Below the pieces are notes generated by a model. That model was not told the DNA's origin. It ran no database searches and worked only from the letters and a program-made list of their open reading frames with translations. 64,000 nt of DNA from Trametopsis cervina (lineage: Eukaryota > Basidiomycota > Agaricomycetes > Polyporales > Irpicaceae), in the NCBI GenBank assembly GCA_022385755.1, contig MU278350.1, forward strand, positions 1,506,486-1,570,485. The letters are read 5' to 3'. Of this stretch, positions 48,374 to 60,500 are shown in pieces. The position numbers and the translations under genes were made by a program. Position 1 is the stretch's first letter. Every line of letters begins with the position of its first letter.

Positions 48374-49383
48374 CGTTGTTTTGGACTTGCCGGACAAGAA
48401 CATTTTTCTCCTTTCTCTCTTTTGCCACGCTTGTATGCATAGCATCCTGTAGCTCCGTTATACCATGTACTCACATATGCCTCATCTGTTTACTAGCATC
48501 ACGCATCCTGCTACACATCATTGATACACACTTTTAGCACCGGTTCGAAAATCAACACCTACTCTCGGCCCTATGCGCAGGTCTTATGTCGTGCTCATTC
48601 ATGAAGGAATCAGCGGTAATAATGCCTGTCTGCAGCTGCTCGTCTCGAACCTGCAAGGCGCCCATATATGTGAGGCTCCGTACCTTAGCTTTACGCGTTC
48701 AGCAGCCCTTGTAGTCAGATGACCTCTTGACCGCACCTCCTTGGGACCGTGCGGTGTCTTGGGCGATTATGCGCTGAGGGCTGCCGCCTGAGGAACATGG
48801 ACTTGATGGAACAGTGGACCAATGGAGCTTTTATCTGCGTTAAGTGTAAGTGTATCAAGCTTCGGCGGACGAGTTGGCATGGTTTGTGTATGGCGTCGTG
48901 CGCGAAGGGGGTAGGACGTCCTCAATTGTTCTGATATGGTTTCTCCAAGCCCGTAGAATAGGTCGTTATGAGCACGGTACTGCAAGCTGTGAATGGTAGG
49001 AGATAGAGCCATATAATAGGATGTTGACTACGCGAAAGGGTCTATACTACCAGGGGGTGAGCCTTTGGATAAATAAATCGCCACTGGCCTCACGGCTGTC
49101 GCTGCGGCACGGGTGCCTCGACTGCGTCTACCGGAGAGCCACGCTCATCTTCAGGCCGTTGCGGCGTATCATCCACATTACCGTCATCCACAAAATCCGG
49201 GCCAACCAGTTCTCTACCATCTCCCGACGACCTAAGCCCCTGCTCGTGGTCCTGGATTTTGAGAACGTTCGGATCGTCTCCCGGCTCAGAGACTACGCTT
49301 TCTGGAAACGTATAATCCGCAATGCCTTTGTCCAAAGCATTCGCGCCAATCTGCCCTCCACCATTTCCAGCTTATCCAATTTC
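48374..49383. other. 3' region with a decayed coding tail
   Basis: From 48374 to about 49080 nothing was recognised. From about 49090 to 49383 the minus strand keeps an open frame that is repeat-like with the end of the DUF6535 protein, separated from it by two stop codons (see the repeat entry). Confidence 0.45.
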
Positions 49384-49680
49384 CTACTGGTCGTCGCTGA
49401 TTTTGAGGAGAACGTCCGGGTTATCTGCGACAGTTTGCGCCTCGGGCGGTACGTTCTCTGGGGGTGTTGTACCAGGACGCACTGCAATGTCCAATTTCCG
49501 TCTGGCAGTGTCTCCCAGGGCCGTATCATCCAGGATACCTTCGTCCACTGATGTCGTCCCAAGTCGTCCTCCACCGTCTCCGGCCGATCCAAGTCTGTGA
49601 TCACTGTTCCTGATTTCGAGGAGGTCGCCTGCAATGGTTTCTGCTTCAGGCGACGCATCCTCTGAAGGGTTGTTACGAGG
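49090..49680 (-). repeat. Degenerate tandem repeat at and beyond the DUF6535 C-terminus
   Basis: Three diverged units are visible on the minus strand. Unit 1 (about 49680-49500) encodes EAETIAGDLLEIRNSDHRLG and VDEGILDDTALGD. Unit 2 (about 49460-49310) encodes EAQTVADNPDVLLKISDDQ, then TAG, four codons later TAA, and then open sequence with GANALDKGIADYTF. Unit 3 (about 49310-49140) encodes DDPNVLKIQDHEQGLRSSGD and FVDDGNVDDTPQRPEDE. The reading frame is kept across all units, but only unit 1 and half of unit 2 are in the predicted protein. No plausible intron that removes the stops and keeps the frame was found. Confidence 0.7.
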
Positions 49681-52648
49681 AAGTTGCACTGTCGCAGAAC
49701 TTGGCGCCGCCGTGACTTCCAAGATCGCCTCATCCTGTTCATTGCGGTGGCCATCGTCCTCACCAAGCTCATGATCGTCTGACCCGAGGACGGAGGCGAC
49801 GTACGCATCACGCTGAAGCACCTCTGCCACTATCTCCGAGCCGTTGCGAGGATTCCAACGTTCCTCGGCTGGGTCGTGTGCATCCGTGTGTTCAATATCA
49901 TTGCCAGAGGCTCCAATTTCTTCGGCTGCGCAAGATTCGTCCACTCCTCCAGGTCCATCAGCAGACCTAGCTCCGCCTCCAGATCCCTCGCCACGTTCCG
50001 TTGACGGACCAGCCGCGCTGCTGTTGAGATTGTCTGCGGCAGGTTTGCGCAGGTAAGGCTCGATATCTTTCTTGGCTGCCTCTCTCTCCTCAGCAGTCAT
50101 TTCCTGAAGACGCCTCATCCTCCAGAATTGCTGCCTTGTAGGAATAGAGATATCCATGAGGGTCAGACAGAAGCCATCGGGGATAGGAGACTCTTCTGGT
50201 TTGAATGCTGCACGCCACGCCGAATATTTTTCTTGGTCATCGCGATCGTTGTGCTCGTTCTGCGCATCCACATAGGAAAACAAGAAGAAGCAAAAGTTTA
50301 TCACTTTGCCTTCTTCCTCTCTTCTACTTTCAAGCACCCGGACAGCCTGGACCAATAAAGTCAACGCGGCGAAGATCCGGCGCCAGCTTTCAGTCAAGGC
50401 CCTGCCTTTGACATCATCTCTGGAAAAATGCAGGCCGTCTGCAAGACTATCGCAAGCCTTCAGCACGCACAGCCTTGTGAGCTGATCCGAAGAGTTTGTG
50501 ACAATGGCCTCAATGGCAGTTGCGACACGGGACAGAGCTGGTAAAGGAAACATATCAGAAGAGACGCGGGCACAGGCGAGAACAGTCCACATACCAGCGG
50601 TGTCCGTACAGAAATCCACTTGTTTCACGTAACTGCAGAATGAGTCTGAGTAAGACTTAATGAACAATATCAGTAGCTTCCCTGCCACCACATCCGGCGT
50701 TGATAAGAAAATCATGTGCCAAAGTGATGCTAGCCTATCCTCGGATGGCCAACGTTCGACCACAGTGAGCTTGATGATGAGTGAAAGAGCGTCGTGCTGA
50801 GCATCCGACCACTCGCCACCCTGAGCAGCAGTGTCGTCGCGCAGCAGGTCGGTGAGGAACCCAACGGTGTCGTGGAGTGAGCCCACATTCAGCACATTCC
50901 GCCACGGTGCGTCGTCGTCGTCGGACTCAAACGAGTTACTGAGCCCAAGCTTTTGGAAGGAGGGGTCAACGACAGATTTGATTGAACTGAGAGTCTGCGC
51001 CAAGTCCAATTGAGACTCCCGGCAAGACTGGCATGTGAGGTGTAGAAGAGCTCTCAGCCCTGGGGCAGAGGGCACGCAGAGAGCTACCTCAACAAACACG
51101 CCGAGTCTCTCGTTTGAAGGTTCCCATAGTAGAGAGGACACTCTACCAAATCCGTGAGACATCCCAACTGAAAGGTAAAGAGCCGCAGTCCAAGAGGCCA
51201 GTTTTCTGGATCCACGATTTCCATCGGAAGGAACGGGGATTTTATCAGTGGGAAGATGCTGTTCAAGGAGAGACTGGATTGAGTCCAGTGCACGGGTTGT
51301 TGCCTTGCTGAGGTCAATAATCTGCGGGGGATCCTCGAATTTTCCCTCCCATGGGACACGATGTTGAAGGATCTGCAGCACAAACTGAATGATGTCTTCT
51401 GGCGGGGGCGTAATCTGCTGGAGCGCATCGACCATTGCTGTCCCAATGATTTCGTCGTTTGCCTGCAGCGCATCAGCAGCCACCATGACGTCGAGATCGC
51501 CAGCTTCGTGTTTCGCTGCTGCTGCTTCGCTATGCGGCTGCAAGGGGTTGTTGAGACGTCCGACATACCCATCGGCCCAAACATCGATCTTGTACGCAAT
51601 GCTCCAAACAGTGTGGCCAGTGCGCGGAGTCCACCATATCTGATAGGCACGCCTCTCCAAAGCTTCGATACATGAGATCCATCGAGTACGTATATAGGCG
51701 CGAATTGCCACCATGAGGGAGTTGAGTGCAGGTGTCTTGTACGGACAATGGTCCGAGAAGAGAGGGGATACTGTCACAAAGAAAAAGATGAAGCCCCAGC
51801 CTGTGACGAGAGGCAGCGTCGTATTCCTTACACTAGAGTGTAACTCCGCAGTGTAGAAGCAGAGACCAATAAAGAATAGTCCGAGCGCGAGTTGGAGAAG
51901 AAGGGGAAGAAATGCGGCGATAGTCAACACTTTCCATGTCTCCAACCCAGCCCGCCGGAAGTTGCGTATACGCAAACGGCCTTGCGGGAACGATGTCACG
52001 AACTTCATGTATTCACGAAGCCACTGCTTCACGAGGATACCAAACGATGCCGTGATCAGGCTGATGATGAGGCTCGCAGTCCAGAGGTCATTGATGCGAA
52101 TGGCGTTGACCGAAGGCTCGAACTTCGGAAAGGAGGTAGGCGCAGGGGATGTGCTGTGGATGAAGTCGCCTTGGATGGTGTAGTTCGCATTCTGTGCAGA
52201 CATATGTCTCAGCGTGGCCAAGGTGGCTCCAGGTATGTCTTCTTGGAGGAGAGTAATTGCGAGGACGAAGAACGCTGAGAGGACGGCGGAGAACAGACCA
52301 TTCTCGAAGTGTGTCAGGATGTGATCATAGACAAGCAGTGCAATGACTTACAAAAACCAGGAGAGTGTCGATGTCGTTCTTTACAGCATCAGTCTCCTCC
52401 TTGTCAAAATCATCTACAGCCTTCTGAATGACAGCCCAGCCTCTCGGCGTATCGCGATTGAGAACGTGAGCCGGGTTTGTTTGTGTGCCAAGGGGAGCAT
52501 CTTTTCTGTCACTGGAATCGGCCGGAGACGGTCGAGAGCTGCGTTTGGCATCTTCTGTATTGTGGGAAGCCGCTGAAGGCGAGCGAGGGCTGCGTGTTAT
52601 TCGATGCAACCTGCGTCCCAGCCGACGCCCGAGAGGCCTTGGAACCAT
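49384..52648 (-). CDS. DUF6535 membrane protein
   Basis: Member of the DUF6535 family, membrane proteins expanded in basidiomycetes and of unknown function. Exon 1 starts at the ATG at 52648-52646 (first in frame after a stop) and ends in the family block WAVIQKAVDDFDKEETDAVK, then DTLLVF. Exon 2 starts NGLFSAVLSAFFVLAITLLQ and runs as one long frame to the TAG at 49384. Four membrane segments lie in the N-terminal quarter (also DLWTASLIISLITASFGILV, VLTIAAFLPLLLQLALGLFF and TLPLVTGWGFIFFFVTVSPL). The rest is a long helical, probably cytoplasmic region with an acidic tail. The acceptor of intron 1 is GAG rather than YAG. Product about 1,060 residues. Confidence 0.83.
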
Positions 52649-53805
52649 CTGACGTGGGATGTGAGTCAAACAGGGCACGAGATGTCGAGTGCTGCAGTGG
52701 AGCTATCACTGACAGAGCTAGGGTTGCCGCAGAGGAGAGGTCGTACGTCCCGGGTGCGCTGATGATGGCGGAGAGAGGTATGCAATGTGGGGAAGAGGGA
52801 CGAAAGAGTGGTCATCGCCTCGCATATATTCACTGGCGGCTCTGCAGACAGGGCGTTACCGGACCCTCGGAAGGTGTGCTATCGCGTGGTATCATTGAAC
52901 AGCCTTCTTTGCTAGACATTTTCGACGAACCGCTCTTGACCGTCGGCGTGTTCTCCACGGTCCCTCATCTTGTCGGCACCGGTGCTCACCCGCAGGGTAA
53001 CATCACGCCTGGAACAGGGGGATCAAGTCACGAGAGTGAACACTGGCTGCAGCTGAAGAGAACAGTGTGTCGACAGGCATACCAGCAAGGACATGACATG
53101 GCTGCTGAGACTGTGAGAGGATTCTTGCTTGTGCGAGTTAGCATGTTGAGACATTGCGATGCTCAAGACTGAAGCCCTATGTGAGGGATTTTACATTAGC
53201 TTTATATCTGCGGTGGTAAGCACCAAGATACATTACCTACAGGTAGACAGCATTGATTCCCCCAGCATTGTAACGTGAGGCGGTTGAGACGAGGAGATCC
53301 AGGCGACAGCGAGAGCCGGAGGTTTGTCGTGTATCCGACCAGAAACGCAGAGAGGAGTCGGGGACGGACAGCATGGATGCTTTGAAAGAGTACGAGAGCA
53401 CGGGCAAGACCACAAGAGCTGAGCGCGAGGAGGAGACTATAGGTCGCGTTGCCAAACAGCTGGCGAAGTAGAGCGACGATGGTGAGGACCACGAACAGAA
53501 TGTGGGAAAGGATCTGCCCGAGGACCCCGAGGTGAACGTGATGTCACTGAATCACTGCGTCACGAGCACTTACTCACTTTGTTCAACGCTCCCACTATAG
53601 TATACGTACACAGGTCTCGATCTCCCATGTATATAGAACGCGTACTGTCACAAGATTGACGGCGCATTAGGACTACGGGAATGCAGCTCCCAGTCATGTA
53701 TGCGTTATTACGTCACGTCTCGCGTCCTGTCACGCGATCGTCACGTTGTCGTATGCGTACGGAATCCTCGCGCGGTTGACTCTCATCTTGACCACTCCCG
53801 CAAAC
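52649..53805. other. Divergent intergenic region, about 1.16 kb, with MCB upstream of thymidylate synthase
   Basis: This lies between the DUF6535 gene and thymidylate synthase. A minus-strand frame at 53202-53530 encodes a short hydrophobic N-terminal stretch (VVLTIVALLRQLFGN) with no recognisable family and no clean start. A TATA-like sequence and ACGCGT (53638-53643) lie about 165 bp before the thymidylate synthase ATG. Confidence 0.45.
53638..53643. promoter_or_regulatory. MluI cell-cycle box upstream of thymidylate synthase
   Basis: ACGCGT lies 163 bp before the start codon at 53806. Thymidylate synthase genes of yeasts are classical G1/S targets controlled by this site. Function here is inferred from position only. 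Confidence 0.55.
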
Positions 53806-54760
53806 ATGTCCAACAGACAACACGACGAGGATCAGTATCTGGATCTAATAAAACGCGTTCTGGATACAGGTGCTGTCAGGCCTGATCGCACCGGGACTGG
53901 AACGCTATCTCTCTTCGCGCCACCCAACCTACGTTTCTCACTTGCCGACGCGACACTCCCTCTGCTAACAACCAAGCGTACATTCTTGCGCGGTATACTC
54001 GAGGAACTTCTTTGGTTTGTGCAGGGGGCAACTGACTCGAAATTACTGTCTGCGAAAGGCGTGAAGATATGGGATGGGAATGGGTCACGGGAGTTCTTGG
54101 ATAAGCGGGGACTCACCCACCGGCGGGAGGGCGACTTAGGACCGGTCTATGGATTCCAATGGAGACACTTTGGGGCCAAATATGAGGATAGTGACAAGGA
54201 CTATACTGGAGAGGGTGTGGACCAGCTCAAGGAGTGTATACGGAAGATCAAGGAGGATCCTACGGATAGGCGAATCATCATGAGTGCTTGGAATCCTGCA
54301 GGTGAGACTTAGCATACCCTTGCTATACGTCAAAATGCTCATAACCCGTTAAGACATCCCGCAAATGGCACTTCCCCCTTGCCATATGATGTGCCAATTC
54401 TACGTCCATCTCCCCTCCTCTCCCTCGGAAAAACCGAGACTCTCCTGCCTCATGTATCAGCGATCAGCAGACCTTGGTCTCGGCATACCATTCAATATCG
54501 CCTCTTACGCACTCTTGACACACATGATTGCTCATGTCACGAACACAGAACCACACGAACTCATCATACAACTCGGAGATGCTCACGTCTATCGAGATCA
54601 CGTCGATGCTCTCCGGGTCCAGGTGGAAAGGACACCAAAACAGTTCCCGAAGCTCAAATGGAAGAGGCAGGTACAGGAGATTGACGAGTTTACGAGCGAG
54701 GACTTCATCGTGGAGGGGTATGATCCGCATCCTGCTATAGCAATGAAAATGAGTGTGTAG
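53806..54760 (+). CDS. Thymidylate synthase
   Basis: Makes dTMP from dUMP using methylene-tetrahydrofolate. Two exons, 53806-54301 and 54354-54760, give 300 residues. Conserved parts are [76 protein letters not shown], the catalytic [11 protein letters not shown] (Cys nucleophile), [20 protein letters not shown] and the C-terminal [14 protein letters not shown]. All substrate and folate-binding motifs are intact. The single intron ends in AAG (54351-54353), forced by the conserved WNPADIPQM junction. The ATG at 53806 is the first that keeps the family N-terminus. Confidence 0.96.
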
Positions 54761-55015
54761 TTAGTATGTGGACGATCTGAGCTCCCAGTTGTATATATCG
54801 CTGTACGGTTTTGTATGTTTAATCGATCCTATAGAGTTGTATTCTTCTCTCTCACTTTATGATAGTAATCAAGTCCGCATGGTAGAGCAAGTTGTGTGTC
54901 AGTCTGGCAAGTGAGTTGTCAGTCTGAGTCGGGATTGATGCGCCTCCTGCTTAGTCAGCCTTTCATGTCCCCGTCATTGGCGCGAAGCTTCGGCACGCAT
55001 TGCTACCAGTCAACT

Positions 55016-55576
55016 ATGGCCAGTAGCCACCGCCAAAGCACCCACGAATCACACCGACCCAGATATGAACGCCGAGATGAACCGTTAAACCGCACACCAG
55101 GTTTACCTCCTCTTCCTGACCTCAGATTTGAGGCGACCTACGTCAAGAGCGTCAAGCCATACGTTCACGTCGACCTGCCTCGGACACCGCTCCATGAATC
55201 AGACGAGAAGACTCTGTCTATCTCGAACGGAGAGAGACTGGAAGTTGTTCGCGTAGACTGGGGAAACGTTCTATGGATCACACTACGAGACCAGGTGCTT
55301 AGTCCTTTCGCGCAAGGGGCTATCTGGTATGTCCCTGCTCTACGACACATGCGTATGCGAAATATTAATCTCGGCTAAAGGGGCTTGGCTACTGTTTATC
55401 TACTACCGTCACTGGGAACATTCAGGCGTAGTTTCAGCGCATGGTGGAAGCGAGGAGACTCAATATCCAGGAGGAAGACCGAAGGCGAGGGGGTCGGGGT
55501 GTTACGCAGCTGGGCCTCGAGTCTTACTTCCACCAGTAACAACGCTTCTGTATCGTCACCACGTCATCTGGTCTGA
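55016..55576 (+). CDS. DUF1770-like fungal protein
   Basis: Small protein that resembles the fungal DUF1770 family (function unknown); the call is from pattern memory only. Two exons (55016 to about 55327, about 55429-55576), about 150 residues. The N-terminus is Arg/His-rich and probably disordered. The conserved-looking part is LPPLPDLRFEATYVKSVKPY, then WGNVLWITLRDQVLSPFAQG, then across the intron AIWRSFSAWWKRG. The C-terminus is Ser-rich. There is no signal peptide. It lies 255 bp after thymidylate synthase on the same strand. Confidence 0.62.
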
Positions 55577-55870
55577 TAGTCCTTCATGTCCGCCTTAAGT
55601 GTCAGATTGTCGGTTGATGTGATACGACTTTCAAATGCGCTCAGGTAACTTGCATATAATGTAGTTCGTGGATCTGATATCATGGCGCTGTTCAACAGTT
55701 ATTTGTCTCAACCTCTCCTGGAAAACTTGCAGTCGGCTATCTCCCTACTACAAGAGCTGAGGATGGTGCTAACCGCGCGGGTGCATTCTAGTATAGCGGA
55801 GTGCGACGGCATTCTCAGACGAAAGATTTCTTATCGGCGGTTTCTCACCGCACCCTTCATCCTCACCGCC

Positions 55871-57358
55871 ATGACATCGACTGACAGGAAAGACGGTGCG
55901 ATCCGTGTCGTGGACTTTGGCAAATTCCTGGATGGATCTCAGAAGCAAGAAGTTGCAGATGCAATATTGGATTCCTTCAAAGAGATCGGATTTGTCTATC
56001 TTATCAATTATGGCCTTACGCAACAGAAGATTGCGTCAATATTTGAAACGGTAAGTACTTCTATACCTCCGTTCCTGTCTCGTTATTTACCTCCTTTTGC
56101 AGTCCAAGGATTTCTTCAGTCAACCCATGGATATCAAGCTCCTCGCTCCGCACCCTGCGTCTGGCTCTCACCACAGAGGTATGTCGTCTCGATACTCCGC
56201 GGACGACTCTTACCATCTACCCGCGCACAGGATACTCAGCACCGGGTGTTGAGAAAGTTCTCCATCGAATCGACGAAGCGGGCGAGATCGCCAAGCACCG
56301 TGCGGCGGGCATGGACGTGAAAGAAAGTTTTGAATGCGGTCGCGAAGACAATCCCGTTATGCCCAATATTTGGCCTCCCGAGGAAGCCTTGCCGGGCTTC
56401 AGACAAGCATGTATGGATTACTACTGGGTCAGGCGATGCTTGCTCTTCTTATGCTGAGCAATATAAATTAACTCCCAAGACCATTATGACCAGGCTTTCC
56501 GTGGCGTGGAATTGAATATCTTACGAGCCCTTGCCTTGGCCTTTCACCTTCCTGTGGACTACTTCTGCTCGTCTCATGAGTCGGCCGACAATCAATTGCG
56601 GCTGCTGCACTACCCTAGGTCGGTTTATAAATGAAGACCTCTGATTCTAGGGACATCCTGACTGAGAAGATTTACCATAGCGTGTTAACTGAAGATCTGA
56701 ATAGTGGTAAGATAACACGCATTGGAGCCCATTCAGATTTTGGCAGCATTACGCTGTTGGTTCAAGACAGCGTTGGGGGGCTCGAAATTGAAGATCCCAA
56801 CAACCCTGGAGAGTTTCTGGTGCTTAGTTTATGTCGCGAGCCTGGTCTATTATTGATATTATATGCAGAGTGTACCGCCTGTAGAGGGCGGACTGATCGT
56901 CAACGCAGGGGACTTCCTCGCCAGATGTGGGTGGCATAACTTCATGTTGCGTGCACCCACTGAACGTTAGCAGGGTCGAACGATATTATCAGAAGCACTA
57001 TTCACCGAGTCCGTGCTCCCCCAAATTCTGTTAGCAAAGATGGCATGACACAAGAACGATACTCAATCCCATATGTAAGTCATCAGAACGGCCTGGAGGC
57101 TCTGGCTGACAATGTTCTCCAGTTTTGTGCTCCGGTGAGCTTTTGAGCGACTGGTACGAGAAGGAGGAAGCTCTCTGAACAAGCCACTAGGATTTCAATA
57201 CTGTTGTAGATTGCATACCGGGCACGTTCTCTGAGGAACGTCCCAAAAAGTATGAAGCTATCTCCGTAAGTAACATATCTCTCATGTAGGCTGGTTCTCA
57301 ACCAACAGGCTCGCAGTCGGGCCAGTACATTCTACAACGTCTAGCCGCTAATTACTAG
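55871..57358 (+). CDS. 2-oxoglutarate/Fe(II)-dependent dioxygenase (isopenicillin N synthase-like)
   Basis: Cytosolic oxidoreductase of the DIOX_N plus 2OG-FeII_Oxy family; the substrate cannot be inferred. About nine exons; the first is 55871-56050. The N-terminal domain has IRVVDFGKFLDG and SFKEIGFVYLINYGLTQQ, then SKDFFSQPMDIKLLAPHP. The oxygenase core has RIGAHSDFGSITLLVQD (HxD iron ligands), GGLEIEDPNN, then GGLIVNAGDFLAR and STIHRVRAPP (distal His), followed by RYSIPYFCAPDFNTVVDCIP. The last exon (SGQYILQRLAANY) is joined by a 50-nt intron to the stop at 57356-57358. An upstream ATG at 55682 is in frame but yields an unlikely N-terminal extension, so 55871 is preferred. No neighbouring pathway genes, so not an obvious metabolite cluster. 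Confidence 0.88.
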
Positions 57359-57573
57359 ATAACAATTGAGCCAATTCAATCGTACTGTATGTCCATCGAA
57401 AATCGAAGCTTCGATCACTCATGTAGTAGATGTTCTTTCCAATTAGCGTAATGTCTACGAGGAAACAACCCTGTTCCTGCTCGACCCTGCCATTCTAGCA
57501 TTACAAATATGCTACACAATGTACAAAAATATGTTCAACAATGTCCAAATATGATATACTCTGAAGGCACCAA

Positions 57574-60500
57574 TTATAGGTTGCGAAGAATGAGCAAAGG
57601 CAAGATGAATAATATAGGAAAGACATCGAAAAAACCAGGCCCTGAGCTATTATCCTTTTGATGCTTCCAAACACCTGGGGATGCGTCCGCATCGTCATCC
57701 AATAGATCATTGAGACTCAAGTCATCCACAGTTGACGCAGACTCGTCTGAAGAGGACTCTTCCTCTACGAACCGCACATGCTTCTTCGTCTTTCGAGCCT
57801 TGACAGGCGCACCCGTACGCTTTTTCACCTGGACGTTTACGAGTAATGTTAGTCATTGTCCAAGAAACTGGATACAAGCCTCTCACCTTCTCGCTAGGTG
57901 ATCGTTCTGGCGGCTCCGATAACCTCATCTTTCCCTTCCCCTTCCCTGTGGATCGTTCTGGCAGTTCCGATGGTCTAGTCTTCGCCTTCTCCATCTTTGT
58001 GGACCGTCGGAAGGAAAGCCGCTGGATCTCGCGGCCTTTGCGACGCACTTCTTCCGGCAGAGCAGTGGGCGAAAGGACATATTTGATGGGGATCGGATTG
58101 TACAAAGGGGCGACAGACGGTAGTTCCTGCAGCATTTTGTAAAATTCGTTACCCTGCGCGGCGGGCCCCGGCTTTATAGAGCTATCTTTCGCACGGACGA
58201 GACCAGAGACAGGGAGACTAGACAAAGGCCGATCAGAAATCGCGGTAGGGGCAGTCTTGGATGTTGTGGGAGGCAACGGATTCTCTGAGTGGCTCTTCGA
58301 GTTGGGGACGTCACTTCCACCCGCTGGAGCCAAGTTCGGCGGAAGTCCTAGCCCAGGAAGAAGATTGGGCGTGGCGGCCTGAGGAAGCCCGAAAGATGCT
58401 GGCCTGAGCTTGAAAGCCTCCTGGGGCACTGGTAATCCGCGGGCTTCATGTAATGCGTGATTACGCGGCGGAGCTGAGGGTAAACTGCCCAGTAAAGAGG
58501 AAATATGGGGGAGGTTCTCTGACAACTTCTGTACGGGTTGAGAAGTTTGTAACGGTGGTAGTACTAGCCCATCGAGGAAAGACGAATTTTGCGCAGGCGC
58601 AGGTCCCAGTCTACCTAGAAGCGAAAGATTTTGCGAAGGCGCAGGTCCTAGTCTATCAATAATCGAAAGACCCTTGGTGTTGGTGGGCTGCAACGCAGGG
58701 AAGGGTTCTGACTGAACCCCGGAATGGAAGCCAGAAAGAGGAACCGAAGTATGGGCCATGACAGTATCGGGCGAATACACAGGAATAGGCAATGGGGTTT
58801 GTAAAGGACGTTGAACGATGGGGAACCAAGTGGAGACCTCCTTGACGGGTGTAAAGTCGGCCGCAGTGTCCATCTTGAACTCAGGATCTGGCGATGTGTC
58901 CAAGGTGTTTGCTGAGGTAGAAGCAGTCAGCTCCAGCACAGGCAAGGCTATAGGCTGATATGAACACAAAGTATTGCCAGTTCGCTCGATGTTCTCCATG
59001 ACCACATCAATATCCGACGGGGCATTGCTGGCTGGAGTGGGAGAAGTAATTTGAACAGGATCTTTACGCTGAGGCACACTCCATGACACGGCAATCGCAC
59101 TAGTAGGCTGAGCATTTGCCTTGTTACTGAGTAGGGGAGTTGTCACGGGCTGAGGAGGAGTGACAGGCAGCCGCGCTATGGTCGGGAGTGTGATCGGCTG
59201 CGCAACAGTAGGGAGCGTAATCGGCTGCGCTACTGTAGAGGGTGTGGTCGGCTGCGTCACAGTAGGTAGTACAATCGGCTGCGCAACGGCAGGGAGTGCA
59301 ATCGCGGGTTTCTCAATACGCTCGCTGGGTACTGTTGCAGTCTGCGGGGGAGTAACAACCGGGGATGAAGGCTGCGCTGTGATATACTCGGAACTCGTGA
59401 GCTGGGCACGGCCGCTCGGCGCCAGAGTTGACTGTGGATCCTTGGCGGTGGCCGTGATAGGACTTGCTGGTGATGATTTTACTTCGGCAACTGGCTGCGG
59501 CGCACGGATTGGGACAGAAGAAACATCGTTGGAAGTCGTGGGCCGTGTTATAGGGGTGAGGGCTCCGGCGAGAGATGAATAAGGCTTGTAACCCTCAGGC
59601 CGTGTTACCGGGGTGAGAGCTCCGGCGAGAGATGAATAAGACGTGTAACCCCCCTCAGGAACTAAGGGACGTAGTACTATTCCGTTGGAGAATGAAGAGG
59701 AGGATGGGCCAGCGGGCGAGATAGAAGATGTCATGAAAGCAGGTTGGTATCCCGTGGATGCAGGGTATATTGCAGGCGTGGGGTATGTAGTTGCTGTGGC
59801 AGATGCAGTGGTCGTCGAATATGAATTAGGTGGTGTAGGTGGTGTGAACTGAGGTTGATTATTCGAACCAGAAGACAATTGGTAGGGGTTAGCGACATCA
59901 TTCGACCCAGAAGGATCACCCAGAGGCTGACTGGCAGACGGCGGGGAGTCCGGAGTAAATGACTGTGAGAGAGGAGAAGGTCGACGAGGGGCAGTAGCAG
60001 ACCAAGGAACATGACGAGCGGCAGTATTGAGTGGAGGTGCCATCGGCTTACTCGCAGGTGCACTCGCCCTAACATATGCCGAAAGGGAGGCTGAAGGAGG
60101 TGAGATCGTGTTCAGTCCATGCGTAGCTGGGGTTATACTAGACATGGAGGACAAATTGAGGTTGTAGGGGCGCATGGGCGCCTTGCCCTTCGGTACTGGA
60201 GGTGGAAGCATTGAGGACGTAGTTATATCTGATACTACCCTTGGAGTGTTTATAACCCTCGTAGATTGCCCAGGTAAAGCCAGGTGAGGCGAGCCAGAGC
60301 CAGTTTCGGGCAGTCCGTCCCATGGAATGATAGGCGGAGGCACCAGAGTTACCGGAGAAGAGAGTTGGCTCGGCTGAGAGGGTTGGGATATAGGTTGGGA
60401 CAAGGTTGCCTTGCTCGCCCGCGCATATGTGCGGAGTGGCGCTATCTTCCTCTCAGGTACGGGTGGGGCCTCTGAGCTGGATGCCTGACTGGCGACAGGG

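Noticed and set aside
53202..53530. Minus-strand hydrophobic frame of about 110 codons
   Set aside because: The second half has no membrane or domain pattern and there is no clear start codon or splice continuation.
57241..57310. 24-nt intron near the end of the dioxygenase gene
   Set aside because: A 24-nt intron is too short. Using the later acceptor (CGCAG before TCG GGC CAG) gives a 50-nt intron and the expected C-terminus.
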